Positions 24,806 through 33,637 of a stretch of 64,000 nt of DNA are shown one piece after another (the stretch's first letter is position 1; every line of letters begins with the position of its first letter). A model generated the notes under the pieces. It made no database searches and had not been told where the DNA came from. It worked only from the letters and a program-made list of their open reading frames with translations. Source of the DNA: Halanaerobium kushneri (GTDB taxonomy: Bacteria > Bacillota > Halanaerobiia > Halanaerobiales > Halanaerobiaceae); NCBI RefSeq assembly GCF_900156285.1, contig NZ_FTNC01000001.1:1-64000 (forward strand). The letters are read 5' to 3'. Position numbers and translations under genes: made by a program.

Positions 24806-26161
24806 GTGGAAACTAAAGACTGGTTAATTAAGGATTTAAAGGAAAATTGGCTTGAAGATAGAGCTAAAAAAGTTGAAAAGGTTAATAAGATTGATAAAGA
24901 ATATTACAGACAGTATGATATTAAACAGGGATTGAGAAATTCTGATGGGACAGGTGTAGTAGTTGGTTTTACAAAAATTGGTTCTGTTCATGGTTATACT
25001 TACTGTGATGGAGTTAAAACTTCAATTGAAGGTAAATTATTCTATAGAGATATAGAAGTAGACGAACTGGTAAAAAACACTGGCGAATTTGGTTTTGAAA
25101 GTATTGTTTACCTTCTGCTATTTGGAGAACTCCCTCAGCAGGAGGAATTGAGAAAGTTTAATGCTATTTTAGATGGATTTAGAAAACTGCCAACTCATTT
25201 TACTGAAAATACAATTTTGAAAAGTCCCAGCAGAGATGTAATGAATAAACTTCAGCGGGCAATACTCGTTCTTTATTCTTATGATGAAAAACCTGATTCG
25301 CTTGATATTGATCGGATTTTAATTCAAAGTTTAAAATTAATTGCTAGATTTCCTACAATTATTTCTTATGGATTTCAGGCTAAAGCACATTATTTTGATG
25401 ATCAAAGCCTCTACCTTCACAATCCTAAGGAGGGACTGGGGACTGCTGCCAATATATTACATATGATTAGAGCAAATAACAAGTATACCCAGCTGGAAAA
25501 GGATACTCTGGATTTATTATTAATTCTTCATGCTGAGCATGGGGGTGGAAATAATTCCGCTTTTACAACTCATGTAGTCTCCTCCAGTGGAACAGATACT
25601 TATTCTGCTGTGGGAGCAGCTGTGGGGAGTCTTAAAGGGCCAAAACATGGTGGTGCCAACTTAAGAGTTAAAGCAATGGTTGATGATATTAAAGAAAACC
25701 TGGCTGATTATTCTGATCGCCGTAGTCTAAAAGAATATCTAAAGAAAATTTTAAAAGGCGAAGTTTTTGATCAAAAAGGGTTAATTTATGGAATGGGGCA
25801 TGCAGTATATACCAAAAGTGATCCGCGAGCTGTTATTTTAAAAAAGAAGTCTAAAGAGCTAGCTGCAGCCAAGGATAGACTTGATGAATATGAACTTTAT
25901 GATAATATTGAAAGTCTAACCAAAGAAATATTTAAAGAAGAGCGGGGAGAAGATATAGAAATCTGTGCTAATGTGGATCTTTATTCTGGTTTTGTCTATC
26001 AGCTTTTAAATATCCCCCAGGAATTATTTACCCCTTTATTTGCTACAGCGAGAGTTGCCAGTTGGTGTGCACATCGTATCGAACAGCTTGTTAGTGATCA
26101 TAAGATTATTCGTCCAGCATATAAATCTCTAAAAAATGAAGAAAAATGTACAATCAGATGA
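24806..26161 (+). CDS. gltA: Citrate synthase
   Basis: A 451-residue protein, GTG start after GAGGAG. Key elements: VHGYTYCDGVKTSIEGKLFYRD near the N terminus, LHAEHGGGNNSAF with the first catalytic-type His, GPKHGGANLRVKAM with the second His, GMGHAVYTKSDPRA, and CANVDLYSGFVY. It condenses acetyl-CoA and oxaloacetate to citrate. The N-terminal extension and length are as in the long citrate synthases of Clostridia. No aconitase or isocitrate dehydrogenase is nearby, though pyruvate carboxylase, which makes oxaloacetate, is encoded 10 kb downstream. Citrate rather than 2-methylcitrate synthase is likely but not proven. Confidence 0.88.
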   Translation: METKDWLIKDLKENWLEDRAKKVEKVNKIDKEYYRQYDIKQGLRNSDGTGVVVGFTKIGSVHGYTYCDGVKTSIEGKLFYRDIEVDELVKNTGEFGFESIVYLLLFGELPQQEELRKFNAILDGFRKLPTHFTENTILKSPSRDVMNKLQRAILVLYSYDEKPDSLDIDRILIQSLKLIARFPTIISYGFQAKAHYFDDQSLYLHNPKEGLGTAANILHMIRANNKYTQLEKDTLDLLLILHAEHGGGNNSAFTTHVVSSSGTDTYSAVGAAVGSLKGPKHGGANLRVKAMVDDIKENLADYSDRRSLKEYLKKILKGEVFDQKGLIYGMGHAVYTKSDPRAVILKKKSKELAAAKDRLDEYELYDNIESLTKEIFKEERGEDIEICANVDLYSGFVYQLLNIPQELFTPLFATARVASWCAHRIEQLVSDHKIIRPAYKSLKNEEKCTIR

Positions 26162-26234
26162 TCTTCAATGCAAAAAAATCAGGCTTTTTATGTATTGTTA
26201 TAAATTAAGTCGATAAATAAAGGGAGGCTTTTAA

Positions 26235-27581
26235 ATGAACAGACAGATAATTGATCAGCCTAAATTGGAGATGTTTCAAAAGAAATTTAAACAAAGAAAA
26301 AATAATGATATTATTGCTAATGCTGTAATAAAAAACGGAATCAATAATACGGCCTTAAATAACAATTCGATTAAAAATATGCACTATGATTTTTCGGTAG
26401 AAATTGATGTTGGCCGGGTAACAAACCAGAAAAAAAGTGGGCGCTGCTGGATGTTTGCAGCCTTAAATAATATTCGCTACAGTATTTCAAAAGATTTAGA
26501 GATTAAAGACCATGATTTTGAGCTTTCTCAGGCTTATACAATGTTCTGGGATAAGCTGGAAAAAGCAAATTATTTTTTAGAAAATATTATTGCAACAGCT
26601 GAGCTTGATCTTGACAGCCGTCGAGTAATGTGGCTTTTAAATGAGCCTACCAATGATGGCGGTCAGTGGGATATGTTTACTGCTTTAATCGAAAAATATG
26701 GTATTGTACCCAAATATGTGATGCCCGAAAGCTACCACAGCAGTAATTCTCGCTATATGAATAAAATTTTAAGTTTAAAATTAAGAGATCTGGCACATAC
26801 TCTGCGGAAAGATTATAAGCTGGGTGCAGATAAAGAAAGTTTAAGAGAAGAAAAAGAAACTATGCTGGCTGAAATTTATTCAATTCTGGCATATTTTTTA
26901 GGTGAACCGGCTCAGAAATTTGATTTTGAGTATAGAAATAAAAATGGTGAATTTTATAGAGATGCTGATTTAACACCACAGGAATTTTATCATAAATACT
27001 CGAAAGTAAAAATGACAGATTATGTAAGCATAATCAATGCTCCTACTTCTGATAAGCCTTTTGATCAGACTTATACAGTAGAATTTTTGGGTAATGTAAA
27101 AGAAGGCCCCCAGATTCATTATTTAAATCTCCCGATTGATAAGTTAATTGATTACAGCAAAGAACAGCTAAAAGATGGAGAACCCGTCTGGTTTGGCTGT
27201 GATGTTGGTCAGTGGTCAAATAGAGATTTAGGTATAATGGATACTAAACTATTTAATTATGCAGAGGTGCTGGATACTAAATTTTCTCTGGACAAAGGTC
27301 AGCGCCTGCAGTATGGCGAAAGTATCTTAACTCATGCTATGGCTTTTACCGGAGTTAACCTAAAAAATGAAGAGCCACTTAGCTGGAAAGTTCAAAATAG
27401 CTGGGGAGAAAAGGTTGGTGATGATGGATTTTTTATTATGAGTAATGACTGGTTTAAAGAATTTAATTATGAAGTAGTTATTAATAAAAAATACCTATCT
27501 GAGAGTGATCTTGAATCATATCAAAAAGACCCCGTTGTTTTAAAACCATGGGACCCAATGGGTTCACTGGCAATTAAATAA
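26235..27581 (+). CDS. pepC: Aminopeptidase C (bleomycin hydrolase family, C1B)
   Basis: A 448-residue cysteine peptidase of standard length. The catalytic triad is visible: Cys in KSGRCWMFAALN (about residue 71), His in ILTHAMAFTGV (about 371), and Asn in KVQNSWGEKVGDDG (about 393). PepC is a cytosolic hexamer that removes N-terminal residues from peptides. No signal peptide is seen. Start ATG follows GGGAGG. It is alone, with a strong terminator after it. Confidence 0.95.
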   Translation: MNRQIIDQPKLEMFQKKFKQRKNNDIIANAVIKNGINNTALNNNSIKNMHYDFSVEIDVGRVTNQKKSGRCWMFAALNNIRYSISKDLEIKDHDFELSQAYTMFWDKLEKANYFLENIIATAELDLDSRRVMWLLNEPTNDGGQWDMFTALIEKYGIVPKYVMPESYHSSNSRYMNKILSLKLRDLAHTLRKDYKLGADKESLREEKETMLAEIYSILAYFLGEPAQKFDFEYRNKNGEFYRDADLTPQEFYHKYSKVKMTDYVSIINAPTSDKPFDQTYTVEFLGNVKEGPQIHYLNLPIDKLIDYSKEQLKDGEPVWFGCDVGQWSNRDLGIMDTKLFNYAEVLDTKFSLDKGQRLQYGESILTHAMAFTGVNLKNEEPLSWKVQNSWGEKVGDDGFFIMSNDWFKEFNYEVVINKKYLSESDLESYQKDPVVLKPWDPMGSLAIK

Positions 27582-27600
27582 AAAATAAATTTTGGAACAG

Positions 27601-27640
27601 AGCTGCTGTATGAATACAGCAGCTTAAGCTTTTTAATTTT
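27601..27640 (+). terminator. Terminator after pepC
   Basis: AGCTGCTGTAT (27601-27611) pairs perfectly with ATACAGCAGCT (27614-27624) around two bases, followed by T-rich sequence. Confidence 0.85.
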
Positions 27641-27680
27641 ATTTTAATAGCCGAAAGTCTAAATCGGAGGGATAGTTTAA

Positions 27681-28922
27681 ATGAAAATTAGAGAATTTTC
27701 AAACAAATTTGATTTAAGTTATGATACCATTCGTTATTATATGAAATTAAAACTGATTAATCCCCATAAAAACGGAGGACATTATGAATTTAATAATGAA
27801 GATCAGGAGGATATGGAAGAAATATTAAAACTAAAAGAAATGGAGTTTTCTTTAGAAGAAATCAAGGAAATTTTAAGCTTTAAAAGGATTGGCAGATTGA
27901 GTAATTATCAAAAAAACAGCTATTATCAAAATCTATATCATCGAAAACTTGACAGTTTAGAAAGAAGAATTATAGAGTTAAAAGATGCCAAAAATGCTTT
28001 GCACTCTCATTTAAAAAAATTAAAATCAGCAAACAATGACAGGCGTAATGATCTCAGTTTAAATTTGAATTTGCTGAGTCTTTTTGCCTGCCCGGCCTGT
28101 GGGTCCGATCTAACTTTAACTGCAGAAAAAATTGAAAATAATAGAATTCATCTGGGAAGTCTCAACTGCAGTTGTGGCGAAAAAATTTTAATTGAAGATG
28201 GTATTATATATACTAAAGATGTTTATGAGAGAAAAAAAGGTGACGAAGTAATTGAAATAGATCCAATTTATCATGTAACAGATTATATTAAACAGACTGA
28301 TTCTGAATTTATTGATCAATCATATCAGAGTCTGGAATGGTTGAAAAATAGACTTGATTATTCTAAACTGGAAAATCAAGTTATTTTAGAACCCGGTTCT
28401 GGTTATGGACTCTTATTAAGAAACATCTATGATCAGCTGCCTTCTAATTTAACCTATATTTGTGTTGAACATGATGCTGAGCTGAACAGATATCTTAAAA
28501 CCTTATTGGAGTTATCCCCCTCTGGTCCGGAAGTTATTTTTTTAACAGCTGAGCTGCCAGATTTGCCACTTAAAGAAAGCAGTCTTGATTATTTGATTGA
28601 CTATTCCGGAATTTCTAATTTTTCATTTCATAACAGAGGATTTTTACCAGAGCTGCTGCTCAAATATTTTAAAGATCATTTTACAATGACAGCAGTCTTT
28701 ATTATTTATCATAAATTTGGTGCTAAGAACATAGTTGAAAGAGAGTACAGAGATTATTTTATTTATTCGAATATTAGAACTAAATTAAAGGAAATAGGTT
28801 TTGAATTTTTAACTGAGAATAAATCAGAGCCTAAAAAGATTAATAGTTCTTTTGGTAAATACGAAGAGTTTGCTCAAATTGGAGATCAGATTTATTCTTA
28901 TCAGCTGCAGGCAAAAAAATAA
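27681..28922 (+). CDS. MerR regulator fused to zinc ribbon and SAM methyltransferase
   Basis: A 413-residue three-part protein. Residues 1-70 are a MerR winged helix (EFSNKFDLSYDTIRYYMKLKLI, then FSLEEIKEILSF), followed by a coiled coil to about 120. At about 136 CPACGSDL and later NCSCGEKILIEDGIIY form a four-Cys zinc ribbon similar in plan to Trm112 or the RlmA N terminus. From about 225 there is a Rossmann methyltransferase with ILEPGSGYGLLL (SAM loop) and an acidic residue after VEHD. The C-terminal domain thus replaces the usual drug-binding domain of MerR proteins. The next gene, an MFS pump, has a MerR-type promoter. Whether the methyltransferase is active or only senses a ligand is unknown. 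Confidence 0.85.
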   Translation: MKIREFSNKFDLSYDTIRYYMKLKLINPHKNGGHYEFNNEDQEDMEEILKLKEMEFSLEEIKEILSFKRIGRLSNYQKNSYYQNLYHRKLDSLERRIIELKDAKNALHSHLKKLKSANNDRRNDLSLNLNLLSLFACPACGSDLTLTAEKIENNRIHLGSLNCSCGEKILIEDGIIYTKDVYERKKGDEVIEIDPIYHVTDYIKQTDSEFIDQSYQSLEWLKNRLDYSKLENQVILEPGSGYGLLLRNIYDQLPSNLTYICVEHDAELNRYLKTLLELSPSGPEVIFLTAELPDLPLKESSLDYLIDYSGISNFSFHNRGFLPELLLKYFKDHFTMTAVFIIYHKFGAKNIVEREYRDYFIYSNIRTKLKEIGFEFLTENKSEPKKINSSFGKYEEFAQIGDQIYSYQLQAKK

Positions 28923-28926
28923 ATTT

Positions 28927-28952
28927 TAAAAGTAGAGTTGGCTCTACTTTTA
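28927..28952. terminator. Hairpin after the MerR-fusion gene
   Basis: TAAAAGTAGAG pairs perfectly with CTCTACTTTTA over an 11-bp stem with a four-base loop. The T tract is short and inside the stem; probably a terminator separating it from the MFS gene. Confidence 0.6.
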
Positions 28953-28986
28953 CGAAAAAATCTTCTAAAAAAATTTTTAAGAACTC

Positions 28987-29017
28987 TTGCACTTGAGTTA
29001 CCTCCATTTTTTATAAT
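28987..29017 (+). promoter_or_regulatory. MerR-type promoter with 19-bp spacer before the MFS gene
   Basis: TTGCAC (28987-28992) and a perfect TATAAT (29012-29017) are separated by 19 bases, the overlong spacer typical of MerR-activated promoters. The spacer contains the short dyad GAGTTACCTC (GAG and CTC arms). The MerR-fusion protein encoded just upstream is the obvious candidate regulator. Confidence 0.75.
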
Positions 29018-29044
29018 TGATTTAGAAAAGAGGAGGTAGTTAAA

Positions 29045-30370
29045 ATGTTAAATTATCAAGAAGACCAAGCTGAAATTAATCAGGAATTAAAAAGTGACAG
29101 ACAGGAAAAATTAAATTTGCTGCTATTTTTATCAGGAAAGACAATTTCTTTATTCGGATCAGCAATTTATGCGTTTGTGATTGGACTTTATCTTTTAAGG
29201 ACAACATCTTCTGCATTCTCTTTTGCTTTGAATCTTGCTCTATATACTTTGCCAGTTGTTTTATTTAATCCAATTGCCGGTGTTATGGCAGATAAATTTA
29301 ATAAAAAAATTCTGGTAGTTGGTTCTGATCTGATTAATGGTTTATTTCTTTTTCTGATCTATTTGGTGATCACAAATTTTAATTTTAATCTTTATATTCT
29401 ATATCTCAGTACTTTTGTAATGACAACTTTAACAGTCTTTTTTGATATTGCTCTAGAAGCTGCCAAACCAGGGCTGGTAAAAGAATCTGGGCTGGTTAAA
29501 ATTAATTCTCAGGCCAGAGTTATAGAGTCATTATCTCAAATTTTAGGACCACTGCTTGGTGGATTAATTTATGGTTTTATTAATTTGGAAGGTTTTATCT
29601 TAATTAACGCAATTTCTTTTTTGATCTCTGCTTTGATAGAATATTATATTGATTACCAATATAATCAGCAAATACAAATGGAAACTGGCAGCAATAAAGA
29701 TTCAGATGATTTTGTTTATAGATTAAAAGAGGGGTTTTATTATATTTTTAGATCAGAAAATTTAAGAGCCTTAGTTTATATTTTTGTGGCTTTAAATTTC
29801 TTTTTTAATTTTACTTTAATTGTGCCTTTACCTTATCTATTAAATACTGTCTGGAAAATAGATCCTAATAATTATGGTATAATTCAGGCAGCTTTTCCGG
29901 TAGGTATGATATTGGGAGCCATATTAACTGAAAAGATAATGAATAAAATAAGCTATAACCTTTTAATAAAGAATATTACTTTTGTCGCTGCAGTTGGAGT
30001 AACGACTTTTGCTCTGCCTATTATTATTTTTCAAAATACTCCGGCCTCAAATTTTGTTTTAACTTATTATAGTCTGCTGATGTTTTTAAGTGGTATTTCA
30101 GTTGCCTGGATAGATGTACCCGCAAATGTAATAATTCAAAAAAGTGTACCTCAAAATATACTGGGACGAGTTTTGAGTGTTAAAATGAGTATTATTAAAA
30201 TTGTTGTACCAATTTCACTTTTAATTTCATCTCTAACAATTAAGTTGCTTGAGGTGGAATATGTTATATTTGTTGGGGCTTTAATTTTTTTTGTTTTCAA
30301 TATTATTTTTTTTAATTCCAGTACCGGGAGAAAATTTATTCAGCAGAAAGCAGATCAAAAAAATTTATAA
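29045..30370 (+). CDS. MFS transporter (MFS_3/EntS-like efflux type)
   Basis: A 441-residue integral membrane protein with about 12 helices and a 25-residue polar N terminus. The motif GVMADKFNKKILVVGSD after helix 2 is the classical MFS loop (GxxxDxxxRK type), and SGISVAWIDVPANVIIQKSVP in helix 10 region is typical of the MFS_3 group to which macrolide and enterobactin exporters belong. An export role for a drug or metabolite is likely. Strong AGGAGGT ribosome site; expression probably controlled by the MerR-fusion protein upstream. Confidence 0.88.
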   Translation: MLNYQEDQAEINQELKSDRQEKLNLLLFLSGKTISLFGSAIYAFVIGLYLLRTTSSAFSFALNLALYTLPVVLFNPIAGVMADKFNKKILVVGSDLINGLFLFLIYLVITNFNFNLYILYLSTFVMTTLTVFFDIALEAAKPGLVKESGLVKINSQARVIESLSQILGPLLGGLIYGFINLEGFILINAISFLISALIEYYIDYQYNQQIQMETGSNKDSDDFVYRLKEGFYYIFRSENLRALVYIFVALNFFFNFTLIVPLPYLLNTVWKIDPNNYGIIQAAFPVGMILGAILTEKIMNKISYNLLIKNITFVAAVGVTTFALPIIIFQNTPASNFVLTYYSLLMFLSGISVAWIDVPANVIIQKSVPQNILGRVLSVKMSIIKIVVPISLLISSLTIKLLEVEYVIFVGALIFFVFNIIFFNSSTGRKFIQQKADQKNL

Positions 30371-30397
30371 ATTATAAATAAAACAAATTTAAAACAC

Positions 30398-30453
30398 TTG
30401 ACTTTATGAACAATATTCATTATAATATTTATAGTGAACGATATTCATAAAGT
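30398..30453 (+). promoter_or_regulatory. Promoter with two TetR-type operators before the MATE gene
   Basis: TTGACT (30398-30403), 17 bases and TATAAT (30421-30426). TGAACAATATTCA (30407-30419) fills the spacer and TGAACGATATTCA (30435-30447) covers the start region, their centres 28 bases apart. The whole block is bounded by ACTTTATGAA and TTCATAAAGT, an inverted repeat of 10 bases. This arrangement suits repression by two dimers of the TetR-like protein encoded at 31948-32547. Confidence 0.85.
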
Positions 30454-30505
30454 CTTTTTTTAGATTAAAATGAACATAATTCATAAAAATAAATGGAGGG
30501 AAAAA

Positions 30506-31900
30506 ATGTATAAAGATGAAAAGACAAAAAAACTGGCAACGACTCCAATTCCTCAACTTTTGACGCAGATGTCAATACCTGCAATTATTGGTATGCTTGT
30601 TTCAGCGGTTTACAATATAGTTGATACAATTTTTGTAGGAAGAATTGGTACCGAAGCCATTGGAGCAGTGACCATAGCTTTTCCACTTTTTATGGTTATT
30701 TCGGCAATCGGCTTAACTTTCGGTATTGGTTCAGCCTCCTATATTTCGCGACTTTTAGGAGAAGAGAACAGAGAAATGGCTAATCGAGTTTCGACAACTT
30801 CAATTGTAACTACCTTTATTTTAGCTGTAGTTCTGGCTGCAGGAGGTCTTTATTTTCTCAAACCTTTACTCAGGTTATTTGGAGCAACTGAAGTGATAAT
30901 GCCCTATGCAGTTAATTATACGGCTATTATTATTATCGGTTCAATTTTTACAATGAGTAATATGAATATGAATAATATGGTGAGAGCAGAAGGTAGTGCA
31001 AAGATGAGCATGATTGCTTTAAGTACTGGAGCTATATTAAACATAATTCTAGACCCGTTATTAATTTTCACTTTTAAGATGGGAATTGCTGGAGCTTCAA
31101 CTGCCACTGTAATTGCTCAGGCTGTATCGACGGTAATGTTGATTGGTTTTTATAAGTCAGATAATAGTGTTCTTGATTTAAAACTAAGAGAATTTAGACC
31201 TTCTCTTTCTATCTATACAGAAATTATGAAAATAGGTATTCCTACTTTGATTAGACAGCTTTTAAGCAGTGTAGCAATGACTTTACTCAATAATATGGCT
31301 GCAACTTATGGGGCGGTTGTTGTGGCTTCAGTCGGGATAATTAACCGAGTTTTTTCTTTTGGCTTTTTTATAACAGCAGGCTTTACTCAGGGATTTCAGC
31401 CGGTAGCTGGTTTTAACTTTGGAGCCAGAAAAATTGAAAGGCTTAAGGAATCAATAAAAGTCACTGTTAAGAGAACAACTTTATTTGGCTTAATACTTTT
31501 TGCAGTTTTCTTTTTCTTTAACCGGGAGGTCATTGGTGTTTTTAGTCAGGATCCGGAAGTTATAAAAATTGCTGCAATGGGATTAAGACTTTACGCAGTT
31601 GTTCTACCACTTATGGGATTTTCTATAACCACCAATACTCTTTTTCAGGCATTGGGGCATGGAATCCCGGCAACTATTCTTTCCTTATCCAGACAGGGTA
31701 TTTTCTTTATACCAGCAATCTTTCTGCTGCCAAATTATTTCGATTTAAAAGGGCTATTTATGGCTCAACCAGTTGCGGATGGTTTTACCTTTCTCCTGAC
31801 AGTAATATTGTTTGGATTTGTTTATAAAGAAATTAAAGAACTGGAAGGAGAGGCAGGAATCCGTAATTTAAATCTAGAATATGATAGTGAGGGTGCTTAA
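30506..31900 (+). CDS. MATE family multidrug efflux transporter
   Basis: Start at ATG 30506 after GGAGGG; an in-frame ATG at 30470 lacks a ribosome site. The 464-residue protein has 12 predicted helices in two halves. TPIPQLLTQMSIPAIIGMLV and the following NIVDTIFVGRIGTEA are the N-terminal MATE signature, and LRQLLSSVAMTLLNNMAA and the C-terminal half repeat the pattern. MATE proteins export cationic drugs using a sodium or proton gradient; a sodium-driven form would suit a halophile, but that is inference. It is cotranscribed with the TetR gene 47 bases downstream. Confidence 0.92.
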   Translation: MYKDEKTKKLATTPIPQLLTQMSIPAIIGMLVSAVYNIVDTIFVGRIGTEAIGAVTIAFPLFMVISAIGLTFGIGSASYISRLLGEENREMANRVSTTSIVTTFILAVVLAAGGLYFLKPLLRLFGATEVIMPYAVNYTAIIIIGSIFTMSNMNMNNMVRAEGSAKMSMIALSTGAILNIILDPLLIFTFKMGIAGASTATVIAQAVSTVMLIGFYKSDNSVLDLKLREFRPSLSIYTEIMKIGIPTLIRQLLSSVAMTLLNNMAATYGAVVVASVGIINRVFSFGFFITAGFTQGFQPVAGFNFGARKIERLKESIKVTVKRTTLFGLILFAVFFFFNREVIGVFSQDPEVIKIAAMGLRLYAVVLPLMGFSITTNTLFQALGHGIPATILSLSRQGIFFIPAIFLLPNYFDLKGLFMAQPVADGFTFLLTVILFGFVYKEIKELEGEAGIRNLNLEYDSEGA

Positions 31901-31947
31901 ATAAGATTAATAAGTTTTCTGTAATATTTTAATAAAGGGAGTATAAT

Positions 31948-32547
31948 ATGCCTAAAATAATTGAAAATCTGGAAGAAGAAATAGCCAGAAGTTCTTTAAA
32001 ACTATTTAAAGAAAATCCATATCAGAATGTAAGTATGCGTAGAATTGCATCAGAAGCCGGGATAGCTGTAGGTACTTTATATAATTATTATCCAAATAAA
32101 TGGGAATTATATATTGGGGTTTTTGAAGAAAGCTGGAAGGAGACCTATCAGATTTTGAGCGCTAACTGCAAAAATACTGATAATGATTATTTAAAAAATT
32201 ATATTGAAGTTCTTTATTCTGAAATGAAAGAAAAAAAATCGATTGTGCGAGAACTTTTTCGTTATATAATGAATGATTTAGAAATTGGTGAAGAAGAGCA
32301 GAAAGAGAAATTTAAGCGAATTAGATTTCCCAATGTAGTGATTAATCAGATATATGAACTTTTTATTATTATCTTAGAAAAAGAGTTTAAGGTTAAGTTA
32401 GAAAAAGATGATGAGGATCTATATCGACTTTTTGCTATGCTCCAGACTAATATTCCGCTGCTACAGCAGAACTTTAAAAAAGAAAAGCAGAACATTGATT
32501 TTCTTTATGATTTGATTTGTTCTTTTGTAGAAAAGAAAATAGTATAA
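31948..32547 (+). CDS. TetR family transcriptional regulator
   Basis: A 199-residue protein with the N-terminal TetR helix-turn-helix (VSMRRIASEAGIAVGTLYNY, then PNKWELYIGVFEE). The C-terminal ligand domain is helical and variable, as is usual. It is encoded directly after the MATE pump and probably represses the pump and itself at the double operator 30407-30447. The inducing ligand is unknown. Confidence 0.92.
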   Translation: MPKIIENLEEEIARSSLKLFKENPYQNVSMRRIASEAGIAVGTLYNYYPNKWELYIGVFEESWKETYQILSANCKNTDNDYLKNYIEVLYSEMKEKKSIVRELFRYIMNDLEIGEEEQKEKFKRIRFPNVVINQIYELFIIILEKEFKVKLEKDDEDLYRLFAMLQTNIPLLQQNFKKEKQNIDFLYDLICSFVEKKIV

Positions 32548-32560
32548 AAGATAAAAAAAG

Positions 32561-32604
32561 AGGCTGAACTACTCCTGAAAAGAGTAATTCAGCCTTTAAT
32601 TATT
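32561..32604. terminator. Terminator between the TetR and sigma genes
   Basis: AGGCTGAA-TACTC pairs with GAGTA-TTCAGCCT around a seven-base loop, followed by TTTAATTATTTTT; an A run precedes it, so it can serve both strands. Confidence 0.75.
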
Positions 32605-32624
32605 TTTGCCCAATAATTTTTAGC

Positions 32625-33554
32625 TTAGTTATTTAAATATCCCCTTAATTCTTTACTCCGGGTAGGGTGTCTTAACTTTCTTAAAGCTTTGGCCTGAATC
32701 TGTCTGATTCTTTCGCGGGTAACACCAAACTGACTTCCAACTTCTTTTAAAGTTCTCTGTCGCCCATCCTCAAGTCCAAATCTTAATTTAATAATTCTTT
32801 TTTCTCTATCAGTTAGAGTATCCAGAACTGTTTCCAGTTGATCCTTTAAAAGTTCAGAAGAGGCAAGCATTTCAGGAGCCGGAGCATCCTGATCTTCGAT
32901 AAAATCCTTTAAATGGCTGTCTTTTTCTTCACCAATTGGAGTATCTAAAGAAGTAGGCTGCTGGTTCATGGCCAGTTTCTGAATTTCTAAGACCTTTTCT
33001 GGTTCCATATTCATTTCTTCACCAATTTCTTCCAGGGTTGGTTCTCTTTCTAAATCTTTTTTAAGTCTTTTTTCAATTCTTCGTAATTTGTTCATCGTCT
33101 CTACCATGTGTACCGGAATTCTAATAGTTCTTGCCTGATCAGCAAGAGCTCGGGTAATAGACTGCCTGATCCACCAGGTGGCATAAGTACTAAATTTATA
33201 CCCCTTGGTATAATCAAATTTTTCAACTGCTTTCATTAAACCTTTATTACCTTCCTGAATTAAATCCAGAAAAGACATACCCTGTCCTATATATTTTTTA
33301 GCAATACTGACAACAAGTCTTAAATTAGCTTCAGTTAGTTTTTCACGAGCTTCCTGGTCACCCTGTTCAATTCTTTTAGCCAGTTCAACTTCTTCTTCCT
33401 TGTCAAGCAGATCTACTTTTCCCATTTCTTTTAAATAAACACGTACGGAATCATCAATACCTGCTCCATCAGGTATGGAAAGATCTAGATCATTTTCTTC
33501 TTCAGTACTATCATTCTGGTTATCATTATTTTCATTATTAGCTTTTTTAACCAT
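32625..33554 (-). CDS. RpoD-like sigma-70 factor lacking region 1.1
   Basis: A 309-residue sigma factor. After a 30-residue acidic Asn-rich N terminus comes region 1.2 ([16 protein letters not shown]), region 2 ([36 protein letters not shown]), region 3, and region 4 with the helix-turn-helix [20 protein letters not shown]. All core- and promoter-binding parts of a primary sigma factor are present, but region 1.1 is absent and no dnaG lies next to it. It can be the housekeeping factor in an unusual place or a second RpoD-type paralogue. An upstream gene on the same strand (YihY) is 83 bases away. Confidence 0.9.
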   Translation of the reverse strand: MVKKANNENNDNQNDSTEEENDLDLSIPDGAGIDDSVRVYLKEMGKVDLLDKEEEVELAKRIEQGDQEAREKLTEANLRLVVSIAKKYIGQGMSFLDLIQEGNKGLMKAVEKFDYTKGYKFSTYATWWIRQSITRALADQARTIRIPVHMVETMNKLRRIEKRLKKDLEREPTLEEIGEEMNMEPEKVLEIQKLAMNQQPTSLDTPIGEEKDSHLKDFIEDQDAPAPEMLASSELLKDQLETVLDTLTDREKRIIKLRFGLEDGRQRTLKEVGSQFGVTRERIRQIQAKALRKLRHPTRSKELRGYLNN

Positions 33555-33595
33555 TTAAATTCCTCCTCAATGCATAATGCCTGACACAATCATTA

Positions 33596-33624
33596 ATTGT
33601 AGCATAAATTTGATTAGATTTAAA
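33596..33624 (-). promoter_or_regulatory. Promoter directly before the sigma gene
   Basis: On the minus strand TTTAAA (33624-33619), 17 bases, and TGC-TACAAT (33601-33596). It would allow the sigma gene to be expressed without the upstream YihY gene. Confidence 0.5.
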
Positions 33625-33637
33625 GCTATTGTTCAAA

